Below, piece by piece: positions 12,312 through 30,483 of a stretch of 64,000 nt of DNA; within the stretch, counting starts at the first letter, position 1, and each line of letters starts with the position of its first letter. A model generated the notes under the pieces. It was not told the DNA's origin. It was given only the letters and a program-made list of their open reading frames with translations, and searched no databases. Position numbers and translations under genes: made by a program. Location of the stretch: NCBI RefSeq assembly GCF_033807715.1, contig NC_084607.1, positions 15,982,941 through 16,046,940 of the forward strand, in the 5' to 3' direction. The stretch is from Cololabis saira (taxonomy: Eukaryota; Chordata; Actinopteri; Beloniformes; Belonidae).

Positions 12312-14656
12312 AAACAGGCTACTGACACTGTTTTCAGCCTGTTCCCCATTTTCATGACGTTGTTGCCCATATTAGAAACTATTTAGTCCTGTTGTAACTT
12401 CCATGGCTCTGTGTAGCTTTGCCAGACAATCTGAATTAGTCTGAACCATCCTAATTTATTTGAAATACCAAAGGGTGTATTTACTGGCACAGAGCGAAAT
12501 GCCTTACAGCTGGATAGACAAATAACCAATCAGAAGAACAAACTTCAATGGGATTCATCTGTACTGTCCTATTGTATCAGGCCAATTAGATAAATGATCA
12601 CGAATGTCAGCTCTTGGCAAAGCAGAGTGGAAATCTGTTTGAACGGGAAGAAGGTCGGATGCATTCTGCCAGAGAAAATCAAACATGGGCTCTGAGCTTC
12701 CCCTGCTTCCCAGGCTGACTCTTCCTACTACTAATGTCATATCATATTTCAGAGGCGTGAGATGCTTTAACTTCCCTCTCACTTTGACTTTAAGGCAGCT
12801 GTGCTCGTGCGCCTCATCTCTCGTTTTCGTTCTTGTTTATTTGTTCAACTTATTAAAAAAGCATGTAATGCTTTCCGCGGCGGTGGTGTAGACAAACGGT
12901 TTGAAGAAGGATGCATTAGGGAACACGCTCACAGCAGCAGTAAACATGTGCGGAACGCAGACCGGTTGCGGAGAGAGGGATATCAGAATATCTGACCTCA
13001 GTTCTGGACTATGGAAAATGCTCTTGAACAAACAAAAGTGATCCACGATTTAGCTTTTTACCTGTGTGGTCTATCCTGTTGCTATAGTTACAACAACATG
13101 TGCATACCTTGAAGCTCCTGATGGCGCGAGTATTTAAAGGTACTTGCGTCAATTTCACTTGCATATCATTTGATAATGCAGCGTCTGAAACTGAAACGCT
13201 CGGAGCCTGAGAAGGAAATGGGGAGGAAGACTTTGTGAAAATGAAGAGGACAGAAGTTGAGAGAAAGAGAGGAAGGTGGAGGGATGGTTGAAAGGGCGGA
13301 GAGCTGAATAAATGTTGGGATAATTGAATGCGATGGAGGGGGGTGGAGACTAAGTCTGTTTGCCAGATGCCTCACTTGAAAGATTAAGGGAAACAAGGAG
13401 CTGTGATTACCTCTGGGGAAATGCTCAAAGGAAGGAGAAGAGGAAGAGGGGAATAGGAAGAAGGGTGCAAACAGGGGGCAAGTACAGTTCTCTGCTAATC
13501 GAAACAACAGAGTGCAGGATGGGATGTTCAGCGGCACGAAAGAGATGGACAATATCTTGTGGCCTTTCTTCCATAACCAATTATGCTCTATAATGACCAA
13601 ATCATTTATTTGCTGATAGAGCATAATTGCACGTCTGAGGGTTGACTAGTGGAAACTGAGCTAATAAATCTGAAATGAGCTACTGTGCCACACGGGTGCG
13701 TGTAGAGACACATGCTGTTGATCATTCGGTGTACACAAATAAAAACAAGAGACAGAAGAAAAGGTGTGTTGCCTTATCTGCTCACTGAATCACAACAGCA
13801 CCTCTACTGGAACATTAGGCAAACCTGTAGAGATGCTAATGCAATTACAGCTCCCTCGCTCTGTACACAAATCAGAATAATTAAAAGGTCAAAAAGGACA
13901 CAGTAAGCCATTAATATCTAATCTGTATGTATTTGTTGCTGTTAAATTGCTTGGTGGGTAGAGGGTTGTTTTTCAAAGGTACTGTTTTTGTTGCTTGTTA
14001 TTTATTTGTCCTTGCGAGGCATTAACTCACAGCGCAAGCACAGCAACATGCTCTTTTTTTTCTCCCTCTGCTGCTTATCCGCGGAGCCACAAACACAGCC
14101 GGTGTGAGCACCAGCACTCATGTCGCACACAATTTATGTCTGACACTGCTTATAGGCAATAAATAATTAAACATATGTGCGTGTCTTCTTGTGTCGTGGC
14201 ATGCGCGCTGTCAGGAGTCGGGCTGCATGTTCAGCAGTTGTCGAGCCCTATGTGGCCGTTGTCAGGCTTGCATCGCTCAGCAGGTGTAGCCTTTCTTAAC
14301 TGCATCTACGGGAGTCACATGAAACTCTTTGTCTTACATTACTACATTACTTCAAATGACTTGTAGGAAGGCTGGTGAGACAATCACTGGGGGTCTGCAC
14401 ATGTCGTGTATTTAACTAGTTCCTTTTTTCCTTAATTTTATTATGATTAATTATCTTATAGTCCTGTTTTTCATTTTTGTCTCTTGTATTTTCAGTTAGT
14501 CTGTAACTTTGTGTTTTACTGCTGCCTACCTGAAACGGGTCTCAATTAGATTTTACCTCTATAAATAAAGGTTAAAAAAAAGAATAAAATGCAATTGGTA
14601 TATAGCTTTAATTAGTTATTTTCTTATGACTGTATAAAAGTAATGCCTTCTGGTCT
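12312..14656. other. non-coding, no gene recognised
   Basis: No feature was identified. The minus-strand frame of 152 codons at 13166-13624 is low in complexity (Ser/Pro/Phe-rich, from a purine-rich + strand tract at 13200-13460). It has no recognisable domain and was not accepted. Confidence 0.45.
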
Positions 14657-14715
14657 ATAGAGGGTCTGCATTGATGTCACTTTCCCACTGTACCACGCCC
14701 CCTTACTCGCACTGA

Positions 14716-15018
14716 GTGGCAAAAACAGCTGCAACTAGTAGGGGAAAAGACGGGATAACAGCAGATTATCGGCTTAAATTAAAGGCAGTTGGACTTGACA
14801 GTGACCCGTACAGTTACCCCAAGAACCAGTGGTCCATGGACATTAATATTTGGCCACGAATCGAGTTTCCTAATATTTATATGTACTTAATTTCTACACC
14901 GGGGAAATACACGAAGCAAAGCTTGAAGGCTTACAAAAGTCTTGACGCTTGGTCCTACTTCAAGGCAGGATTTGTTGGCGCAATTAAAGTGATGAAGACA
15001 CCAAACTTTATAATTTGA
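14716..15018 (+). pseudogene. N-terminal fragment of a YqaJ/SWIM-family transposon protein
   Basis: The 100-codon frame contains WPRIEFPNIYMYLISTPGKY and LKAYKSLDAWSYFKAGFV. These resemble the N-terminus of a large teleost protein family that later carries a SWIM zinc finger and a YqaJ-type nuclease. Those later domains are absent here and the frame stops at the deletion junction near 15018. This is a family resemblance from memory. Together with the converging THAP frame it supports the ISL2EU assignment. Confidence 0.6.
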
Positions 15019-15028
15019 CTGTTTAACG

Positions 15029-15232
15029 TTAGCTACCCAAAAATCCAACATTACCTGATACAAAATGGGAACCGCAAATCCACGTTTCGGTGCCTGGAAT
15101 CCAGTTGTTTCTGCAAATTGCAGCGATGCATTTGTCTCTCTTAAGCTTATTTTTCAGCAGTCTGTAAAACGATAACTCAGATTTCTTGCTAAATATATGA
15201 GTGCAGTCGATCGCACAACAGCTCTTTCCCAT
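15029..15232 (-). pseudogene. THAP zinc-finger fragment (transposase N-terminus)
   Basis: The 67-codon minus-strand frame starts MGKSCCAIDC and continues to W44 and ICGSHF. This matches the C2CH pattern of a THAP DNA-binding domain: Cys5 or Cys6, Cys10, Cys53 and His56. The end of the domain (the AVPTF box) and the catalytic part are missing, because the frame ends at the element's deletion junction. THAP domains bind transposon ends in ISL2EU and P-type transposases. The fragment is not functional as an enzyme. Confidence 0.75.
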
Positions 15233-15350
15233 TTTAGATGTTTTCGAGTGCTCAAACTAAAAGTTTACGCTGCCACTCAGTCTTTCTGCCACTAAGTGGG
15301 CGTAACCCACTGTGAAGTCGCACATGGGACGTCATGCGTATTCCCTCTAT

Positions 15351-16604
15351 TCCAGCTCCACTGTGCGCTTTAAATGTTCATGATAACATTCAGTTTGACT
15401 TCGATGTCTGACACGATGGACAGTGACTTCTAATATAATGTCTGAAACCTCTTTCTGTATTTTCTTCTGACATTGGAGCGATTTCATCTATGATCCCAAG
15501 ATAGGCTTAAGTTTCTCGCCACTTGTAGAACTACAACTTATTTATCTCCTCTTGAGTGAAAAAGCCTTGAGATTCAGAGAATAAAGATATTTTGGACACA
15601 TTTGGTCTATTTAATATATTCAGTAATACTAGAAATGTGTTAAATCTGTAATCTCATGAATATGGAACATTGTTGCATTGATTTCAGATAACAAAAAGTT
15701 TTGTCAAACTGTCATTCTGAAAGCAGGTTTCTGCATCGGGTCCTGGAGGGTCGCTTGACCTTTTCCTGCCTTTTCTGAATGATATCACATGTTAATTAAA
15801 CATCATGGCTGCCTCCGAGGAGCAGCGCAGCAAAGGCTTTGCCTCCACCCACCCCGGACTTTAACCACGGTTGCTGGTCAGGGTGATTTGTGATCTTTGC
15901 TGAGTTTTCACATTGACCTCAGTTCAGGCCCACTGGTGTTCATTACCACGGCCCTCCTCGTCTCCCCAGCCTGTGATTGGCTATCTTTATCTAAGCAAGG
16001 AGGCTCCGGTGGGGCTCTCGGACGTGTGCATATACACAGCGTAGATGAAGATGCAGAGATTGATGAGCTTTTTTCTGCTCCTGTGGGATGAAGGGAGTAG
16101 GCTGTTCTCATTTTGGAGATTGATGGAATTAAAATGTATTCTTTCTCAGGATCCGTGGGGAGAAAAAAAAGGGAAAAGGGTGGGGAGGGAAAAGTGGAGG
16201 CAGATGGAGGTGAAAAGGGGGAGGAGGGGATGATGATGAGGGGAGGATGAGAAAAGCAAGCAGGGAGCGGAGGTGTCGCCGGGGTGAAAGGATGAAGTGG
16301 GATGTGCCAGTGGAGCGTCTGTAATCTGAAGCTCTGGCTGGCTGACAGGACAGTCAACACACCCGTAAAGCAAACACACACCCCTACGCCTGCTCGGTGC
16401 ATGACTCCAGGCACGCAGGTCTGGTAGCTCTCCCAAACCAGGCATTTTATCCCCTGATCAACCTATGATTTCCCCGCCTGCCCAGCTCGCTTGGCACGGC
16501 CACTCGGATGGAGATCCTGAAGGAGATGGAGAGGACGGCAAACAAGAGAGGCCGATAGAAAGATGCACTGTGAAACAATGGAGGGGGCCGTGTTCAAAGC
16601 TGGC
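15351..16604. other. non-coding with purine-rich tract
   Basis: No gene was recognised. The + strand is strongly purine-rich at about 16155-16270 (GGGAAAA/GGAGG words), which produces long Ser/Pro minus-strand frames that were rejected. Confidence 0.4.
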
Positions 16605-16612
16605 AGCGTTAC

Positions 16613-17226
16613 TAGGGCTGGGCGATATGGACCAAAAGTCATATCTCGATATTTTCTAGCTGAATGGCGATACTCGAAATATATATCGATATTTTTTCTG
16701 TGCCATAATTGGGGTTTCCCCCAAAGCATTATAGCATAGCATCTCTGTTAGCTTCATTTTTTTCTGAGGCAAACCCTTAAAAAAACAGTCAGTTTTAATA
16801 CAAAGCCTCGTGCCAAATGTCACACAGGTTCCTTTATTAACTGAGGTCTGCACAATATCAAAATGTATAAAACAAATGAAATAAAAATAAACTGCCTGCA
16901 TATATAGAATAAATATGCTTCTTGAATAAAATAAAACAAATATCCCTTTCCTGCATAACAATTAAATTAAAATACACTGTGCAATTAATACAATGTAGAC
17001 AGTAACAGGCAGACTTTTCCACTGAGGTTGACAGTTGTGCAAATAACAAAACATTTGTGCAAATCTCAAAACATTCAAGTCAATTTGTCACAAAATAAGA
17101 TATATCAAAATCATAAAAAAAAAAAGTTTTTTTTTTTAAATCGATATAAACGATATTGTCTCGTACCATATCGCGTTTGAAAATATATAGATATATATGA
17201 AAATCTGGATATATCGCCCAGCCCTA
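16613..17226. mobile_element. hAT-type MITE (tagggctgggcgatat ends)
   Basis: The ends tagggctgggcgatat and atatcgcccagcccta are inverted copies. Flanking octamers agcgttac (16605-16612) and accgttac (17227-17234) match at 7 of 8 positions, as expected of an aged hAT target duplication. The subterminal regions are full of atatcgat words. The interior has no recognisable coding sequence. Confidence 0.85.
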
Positions 17227-17234
17227 ACCGTTAC

Positions 17235-23887
<6,653 letters not shown>

Positions 23888-24070
23888 CGGGCATGTCCAA
23901 CCCAGTGAAGGCCAGAGCCAGATGCAAGAAAGACTGGAGGGATGTTATTTCTCACCTGGCCGGGGAATGCCTTGGCATCTTCCCAAAGGAGCAAGAGGAG
24001 GTGGCTGGAGAGATGGCGGCAACTGCTTATGCTGCTGGATGGATGGATGGATGAATGGATGAATGGATCG
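23888..24070 (+). mobile_element. RTE/Rex3-like LINE 3' fragment with GGAT tail
   Basis: The translation RARCKKDWRDVISHLAGECL then GIF...EEVAGE resembles the C-terminal end of RTE/Rex-type reverse transcriptase proteins (typically RTRWRDYVSRLAWERLG...). It is followed directly by tandem GGAT/GAAT units (about 24037-24070), as at Rex3-type 3' ends. The copy is extremely 5'-truncated and has no catalytic part. Confidence 0.7.
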
Positions 24071-24161
24071 ATAAAGCCATAGTATTTAAGAAATTAGCTG
24101 TCACTGTTTTTAAATGTGGAAATTCAGGCGTATATCCTCGTCCCCTTCATTACCAATACCT

Positions 24162-25360
24162 GTTTATTTGTTTATTTGTTTATTCAAAAAGGATCCCCAT
24201 TAGTCTTCACCATGGGAAGACTATTCTTCCTGGGGTCCACACATAGACATACAAAGATTACAATAATATAATAACACAACTCAAAAAGGGTGAAAAACAT
24301 TCACTAGAATTCCTGAAAATAATGAATTGAAACAAAAAATAAAAGATTAAGTAACCAAGCAAAACTATCCACATCTTCAGTAACAATATTTGCTACTATC
24401 ACCAGATCTGTATCCACTTTGAGCAAAAATAGTTTCCAACGACTCTATAATTTATAATATACCCATACCTCTACTTATAGTAGTATAAATATACTATATA
24501 TCATGATATACTCATCCATTATAATATACTCATACTACTATACTATATATACACTCATAACCTACAGTGATTTAGAATATATTTACTATTGAATTTATAA
24601 TATACTTACAATTTGCACAATAATCACAGTACATACCTAGGACCGATCATAACTACCTTCTGAACTACAGCTGCTTCAGTCTCCTTTTAAAACCTGACAT
24701 CTTGTTTATTGCAACTATACATGGGGGGAGATGGTTCCAGTGTGCGACTGCTCTATACATTACTGTTTTTTTCAATGCATTGGTTCTGGGCCTAGGCAGA
24801 GAAAAGTGATTACCTAGGGCCATTCTGGTATCATAGCTGTGTCTATTATTTGTTGGTAGAAGTTGCATAAACAAGAAGCCAGGTTTGCGTAATATACAGA
24901 TATTTTTTAAAAACATAATAAGGCTGCATGCTAGTCTATCCTCCACCATCATCCAGGACAGCTCAGCATGCATGCTCTCAACATTGCTTCGGATAGAGCA
25001 GCGGAGAGCAAGGCGTGCCGCTCTGTTCTGAGTGAGCTGGAGTTTTACTAGTGCTTGTTTGGAGGCACAGAACCAAACTGTTGAGCAGTAGTCAAGATGA
25101 GACAAGACTAGAGATTGAATTAATAATTTGATAGTTGTTTCATTCAGCAGATAGGTGTTTTCTTTTAATATTAGAGATTTTTCTACTCATTTTAGACACA
25201 ATATTATTAATATGAGAATACCAAGATAATGTTTCATCGACAGTCACTCCCAACAGTTTTTTGACCTGTTGAATGGCAACACCTTGCACAGAAATACACA
25301 ACTTAGGATCAGACCTCAGAGCATGTTTAGAGCCAATAACAATACATTTAGTTTTCATGA
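24162..25360 (-). pseudogene. LINE reverse transcriptase C-terminal remnant, 5'-truncated
   Basis: The minus strand at 25140-25358 reads KTKCIVIGSKHALRS and KKLLGVTVDETLSWYSHI. At 24665-25105 it reads SHLDYCSTVWFCASKQALVK, LQLTQNRAARLALRC and a final VAHWNHLPPCI...GFKRRLKQL. This is the region after the polymerase active site in I/CR1/L2-type non-LTR retrotransposons. The active-site part is missing and the two frames are separated by stops. The 3' end (low coordinates) carries ggatcc and then (TTTATTTG) units at 24162-24185, a LINE-style simple tail. The clade is not certain. Confidence 0.8.
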
Positions 25361-25940
25361 CATTTAGTTTTATGTTACCTCATAGGTGGCGATATTGGAG
25401 CTTAAAATCACTGTCTTTTTAAATCTTAATATCAAGATAGACAACAACATCCTTGTTTGTACCGGGTAAGCTTCTTTTATGGGAATTTTAATATTAATTA
25501 CTAAGTCTTCTTGATTTATTGGATGTTTCTTTGTCAGAGATTACAAAACTCAGTGTTCCCAGTTGCCACTGAATGCAGCATAACCACAAGGACGTGAGGA
25601 AGTGAAAAAGCCACTGAGCAAAGCAGTAAATCAGAGCAATAAACCAGAATTTACTCATTGTTTCATTGCAGTTACGTCCTAAAATACGGTTTATAAAACA
25701 CACCTCCACACAACCTCATGGGAGGCATCATCCGATTTTTATGTGAAAGTCAACTTTGAGCCAAAAGAGAAGAGTGTATGTGAATGTGTTTGGATTAATC
25801 CCTGTATTTTCTAAGAGTGTACACCTGTGTACCAGCGCCCACTCATCTTCTGGCCAAATGTTGCAGCCTAAAAATGTCTCAAACGAAGGAGAAAAAGTTG
25901 CATCTCATAGAAATAGACTAATGCACATTTTAATTAGTTG

Positions 25941-25984
<44 letters not shown>

Positions 25985-27519
25985 GTATGCCATCGGTTCT
26001 CACATAATGGGTCCAAGCTTTACCTGCATATTTGTCTGTGGTTGGTGTTTCTAACACAAGCTTTGTCAGAGGCTTGTTTCTGTTGTTGCAGTGGGCGTTG
26101 TGTTTGCACTGACAGCTTGTTAACGTCCAACTCATCATCTCCTCCTCTTCTTCACTTCTCACCTACACCGTGTGACAACAGAACCCCTCGTGTCCATCTG
26201 TCACGCCCATTCATCCCACCGCAGTGCAAATGAGACGCGCGAAACGCATGCGGCACCGGCGGGGAAGAGACGCGGAGAGAACAAGGCGTGCAGAAGAAAG
26301 AAGCGCCGCTTCAAGCAGCCGCAGAGAAAGCTAATCTCAGTGTACGCGATGATCTATGGATGTGTGATGAAGGGAGAAGCAAACACGCACATGCATTACT
26401 GCATGACCATTACAGTCTTTACTAATGTGATTCATAGGAAAGATAGAAATGCTAAGCAGCATGCAGACATGGAAACTGCACATTGGCTTCTGTTATTGCA
26501 AGCTGCCTCGATCTTAAGATACTCAAGACAATATTTTAACTACATAACACCATGATAGAATGTTACACTGGGTTAAATGAGTATCTATCTCTGGAAATGT
26601 GTCGTATTCCCTGTGATCACCGTTATGAGTTATGTGGGCCTTCAAAAAGAAAGCATACTTTTCTTTTTATTCACTCTGTTTTGCAACAATACTCTGACTG
26701 TTACCGAATATAATTAACGCGTTCTGTGACTGGCTGAGACCACATTGGGTTAAAAATGTGACATTTAGTCTATCAGGTCGTCGAATTTTGCCGCTCTGTC
26801 CTTAATGATGGAGGGGAGCAGGTGGGCAGCAGATGGTGACATGAGACTTGGAGCTGGAGCTGCTGTTTTTCAGGATTTAGCCCTCTGTAGCCCTCTTTGT
26901 TGCATCCTCGGGGGACTTGTGGATAAAGCAATTACTATAACACCCCACTAGGGACTGCTGTGCACCATTTATCTCCACACTCATGCTGGGATCACAACAG
27001 GCATGACAAAACTCTCTAAAACAGGTTGAAATATGGATTCCTTCTGACTTGTGTCACAGTTCTGACTTTATTTCAAGCAAATGTCATATCTTCTTCCATC
27101 ATCTTCCATCATCATCTGCGAATGAATAACAATGAATGGGATGTGTTTGTGATTCTGTTAACAGCCGTCCAAAAAGAAAATATATGCAAAGATTAAGTGA
27201 TTTCTTGCAAGGCTGCTGAAGGGAAATCCACCTCCTATTCTCTGATTTTACATTCATCTCCTCAGTCATGGCAGTTGACAGCACGCAGCTTGTACCATGA
27301 CAAATGATGAGCTGCATCACAACACAGATTTGTGTGCCATGTTGACGTGACAACTTGTAATCTCCTCTGCCCTGCTCGTGCCACATCTGTCACTGGGTAT
27401 GTGTCTCAGCGTGATACGTTTACAACCTTTACCTCCATGCTTGTTGTGCAAATATGTGCGGATGTGCATGTATGGAGCTCAGCGCTAAACTGCAAATAGC
27501 TTTGTGGAAATGCTGACCT
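25361..27519. other. non-coding with AT repeat and a CpG-rich patch
   Basis: Holds the (AT)n tract at 25943-25981 and a short CpG-dense stretch at about 26230-26330. The 127-codon frame at 26172-26555 runs through that patch, is Arg/Lys-rich and matches nothing I recognise. No splice pattern supports it. Confidence 0.4.
25943..25981. repeat. (AT)n microsatellite
   Basis: A 39-base perfect alternating AT run. Confidence 0.97.
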
Positions 27520-27533
27520 GTTGCCGAGGCAAC
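27520..27533. promoter_or_regulatory. RFX X-box-like palindrome in intron 1
   Basis: gttgccgaggcaac fits the full 14-base X-box consensus (GTTGCC, two bases, GGCAAC) bound by RFX factors. An octamer-like tgcaaat lies about 30 bases upstream (27491). The site match is visible; binding is inferred. Confidence 0.4.
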
Positions 27534-30298
27534 CAGTCTGCAGGCAACTGATGTCATTTCTTTTTTTTTTTTTTCTGAGCTAATTTGCAGCTGCTTTGGT
27601 CGATCTTCTTATTCCTTGTCCGTTGACATCTTTTTTAATTTTGTCTTCTAATTACGGTTAAAGTGTTCTGACAGCAGAATTGTACATCAACTGGCAAAAT
27701 ATTTCCCATCCAAAATAGAAATTGCCTCCATTATTCAGCCCTTGTGTCTGTGCATGTCCACGCAATGAATAAATAAATACATAAATAAATACTGCTGTTT
27801 TTAGTGAACACAGGCAGGTGAAAAAGAAGATGTAGTACTACGTAGTCTGTTCACTTCCATACCATGTGGTCAGCTGGTTTAGCAAAAGTTATTGGCTGCA
27901 ACAGAAGGCCCGAGTTCGCCTTGATGTTCTTGAAGTTGTGAAAGGCACATCACAAGATATTATCCTAACATTGCCTTGTGAAGCATTCGATCAGCAAAGG
28001 ATTATGCATATTTTATGGCAGGGGAGAAAGGGTAGGGCCTGTCCACCTGTGTTTAGATCGCCACCGTCCCATTTTCAAGGGCATATCAGTTGCAATAACG
28101 GCAAATTCGATCTGTCCACTTAGACTGCAGACACAAATTCATATCTAGTTCATATCTGATTTATTTCGACGTATAAATGAACCCTGAAACCACTCAGAAA
28201 ATATGCGATCCATATCCGATCGTAAAATTGGAATTGGGTCACTTGAACCTTGCAGAGTAAATGCAGACTGACTGAACAGCTGTGATAGATGGTTTAATTT
28301 TTCCTCTGCGATTAACGGAATCGCTCAATCAGACCGCTCTCTGGGCTTCCCCAAAACCTTTGTTCAAAATGTAGGGATTTCTGGTAACCCATTGTAAGCA
28401 AAGAAAGAACATTAAAACAAAGTACAATTAATTAGTTAAGATAAAATAGCTTTTAAAATTGACTTCTTATTAATTACAAATAAAAAAGATCATGAAATTC
28501 AATTTATTTATTTGTATTGAGGGAAAAAAAACAGCTGAAAAGAGTTGTCTTAAGTGTGGATTTAAAACCGAGAGACTCTGGCAACATTTCCACATTATTT
28601 TCAAAGCCACTAGACCTTGTTCTGATGCTTTTAATGTCTTTTTTTCTTTCCTAGTCTTTGGTCTAGGCAGTTTGAAAGAAGTCCCCACCAAACACAACAC
28701 CAAGAGAAACGCTCTGGAGATAAAACAACTCTATGCGTATTATTAAATGTCAGGCCTGTAAACTTTTGTTAGGGACAAAATGATGTGAATCAAAGCAGTT
28801 TTGAGATACGGCTGAATATAGTTTGCAGCATAATGGCAATTAATGGGGACAATGGACCTTTTGAAGCTCTTGACGAAACTCAGAAAAGTCCTTCCACTTA
28901 AGTGATGTGTGGATAAGGTCCCTACAGACAAATGTTGAAGTACCTTATGTTCAAAAAGTGTTCAAAACAGACTGTTTGGAGAGGAATCTGTCTGTTTGGC
29001 TACTGATGTTGAGCAACTGCTGTCAGAAGACATAAAAAGGAGAGTTCAAGGCCTCTGCTTCCTCAGAACTGGATCTTCCTGTTGCATCCATTGACAGGAA
29101 TTCGTACAACATGGGTTGAGAACTTGTAACGAGACTTACAACAAAATAGTAGTGACTTTTTATACATTTTTTGTGCAAATACAAATAAAACTTACCTTGG
29201 TTTGACTGTAAGGAAACTATTCACACTATTACTCAAGCTAAATAACATTTCCAAGTCTTGTCAAAGTCCTAGAATAGCAATTTATTTTGATGTTTTTGTA
29301 TTTCCCCCACAGCCAACGTGAACTGCCATTCTGCCGTAAAAACATATTTCGTTCAAACTTAAAACTGCTTGATTCATGTCGTTTTGGTCCATTACTAAGG
29401 TTTACCATCTATTATAAGACCTGGGGTTGCTTCAACTCCACAATGTTCCTTTAAGGTGTTTTGAATGCCCATGAACTTTAAGTCTAATATGAAACCCAGT
29501 GAAATGGCATCTATAAATAACGTGAATAATTACCATGGGACGGATGAACTTAAAACAGTCTCAAGTGTCAGTTTTCTCACATTTCCCTCCGTTTTAGGGG
29601 TAGAGCTTTAACTGTTTGTTTTTATTTGGCATCTTTCTATCGCCGCTGCCTTCACCTTATTTGGTAAATCGTCTAATCAGCTCATGTAATTGATGAATGG
29701 CTTAAAGTACACAAGGTAATTCAATCACGTTGAGTGATAACCCATGGCCAGAGCTAATTTTGACAGCAAATGCCTTCCTGTGGGGGGCTGCTTGTTGGGC
29801 TAGCCTGTTGACTGTGTCTGGAAGTGAGAGTGGCAGCACGCTAATACTACGAGATGCTTAGAAGCAGGTTCGCTGTGAGCGTTAGCAACAAACCAAATGT
29901 CGAGCCAGCTCAGTAATCCAGTCTCATAAAAGAATTAACCTTGCCAGAGTTTCTGCTCTGTAGCATTAGAAATGACAAGATTTAGTGCAAATTGCACATA
30001 ATTAGGAAACCTTGGGCTCACAAATGTACAGTAGCAGCACAAATTGGGTTTTCACTCCACTGGAAAGATATTAAAATAATGATAATCTTGTTATGGGCAT
30101 TAATGTTGGTGTTTAAATGTTTTCTCCTGGATACAGAGACGAGAGGATCGAGGCTGATGTTGTTTGCATTTTCCCCGTAGTGTTGCTTTTGTCTCTTTGC
30201 TGGTAAAACCTGTAATCCAATAGGGTTTATTGTAATGGTATACAAAGAAAGAAAAATGCTATGTTTTGGCATTGGCAGAGGTTTTGTCACTCCTACTA
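27534..30298. other. non-coding, no gene recognised
   Basis: Includes an AAAT-type simple repeat at about 27765-27795. A segment near 28020-28270 has a MITE-like feel, but I could not pair its ends. No exon or RNA gene was seen. Confidence 0.4.
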
Positions 30299-30478
30299 CA
30301 ATGCAAAAAATAATAATTTCTAAGAAAAAAAATAATTTCGAGAAAATGTGACTGTTTTGCTAGGTTTAAGCATTCTGGTAAAGATTTTTTTCTTAGCCCA
30401 TTGGCAAAGAAAAATAAGACAATTTTGACTAGATGAAGAAATATTAGCCTTATTTCTAGAAAGGCTGTTTTTGCAGTG
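30299..30478. mobile_element. short MITE with cactgcaaaaa-type ends
   Basis: The left end caatgcaaaaaata and the complement of the right end cactgcaaaaacag form imperfect inverted repeats. They are flanked by tacta on both sides (30294-30298 and 30479-30483). The 180-base interior is AT-rich and non-coding. The superfamily is not certain because a five-base duplication is not diagnostic. Confidence 0.6.
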
Positions 30479-30483
30479 TACTA

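Larger units (their letters stand above)
14659..15348. mobile_element. ISL2EU-like DNA transposon, deletion derivative
   Basis: The ends are imperfect inverted repeats: agaggg at the left and ccctct at the right, then more distantly matching acgccc...agtggca blocks on both sides. They are flanked by the dinucleotide AT (14657-14658, 15349-15350). Just inside the left end a + strand frame begins, and just inside the right end a minus-strand THAP-domain frame begins; the two converge. ISL2EU elements (PIF/Harbinger-related) encode a THAP transposase and a YqaJ-type nuclease and use AT target duplications, which fits every visible feature. Most of both genes is deleted. Confidence 0.7.

Noticed and set aside
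13166..13624. 152-codon minus-strand frame
   Set aside because: Low-complexity Ser/Pro/Phe composition from a purine-rich + strand; no conserved motif or splice context.
15908..16414. 168-codon minus-strand frame
   Set aside because: It is the antisense of a purine-rich tract, giving Pro/Ser/Phe-rich low-complexity protein; nothing suggests a gene.
26172..26555. 127-codon Arg/Lys-rich frame over the CpG-dense patch
   Set aside because: No family match and no splice support. The basic residues follow from the local CpG and purine content.
28020..28270. Possible MITE-like segment ending ...gggtcacttgaacc
   Set aside because: The style resembles a fish miniature transposon, but I could not find paired inverted ends or a target duplication.
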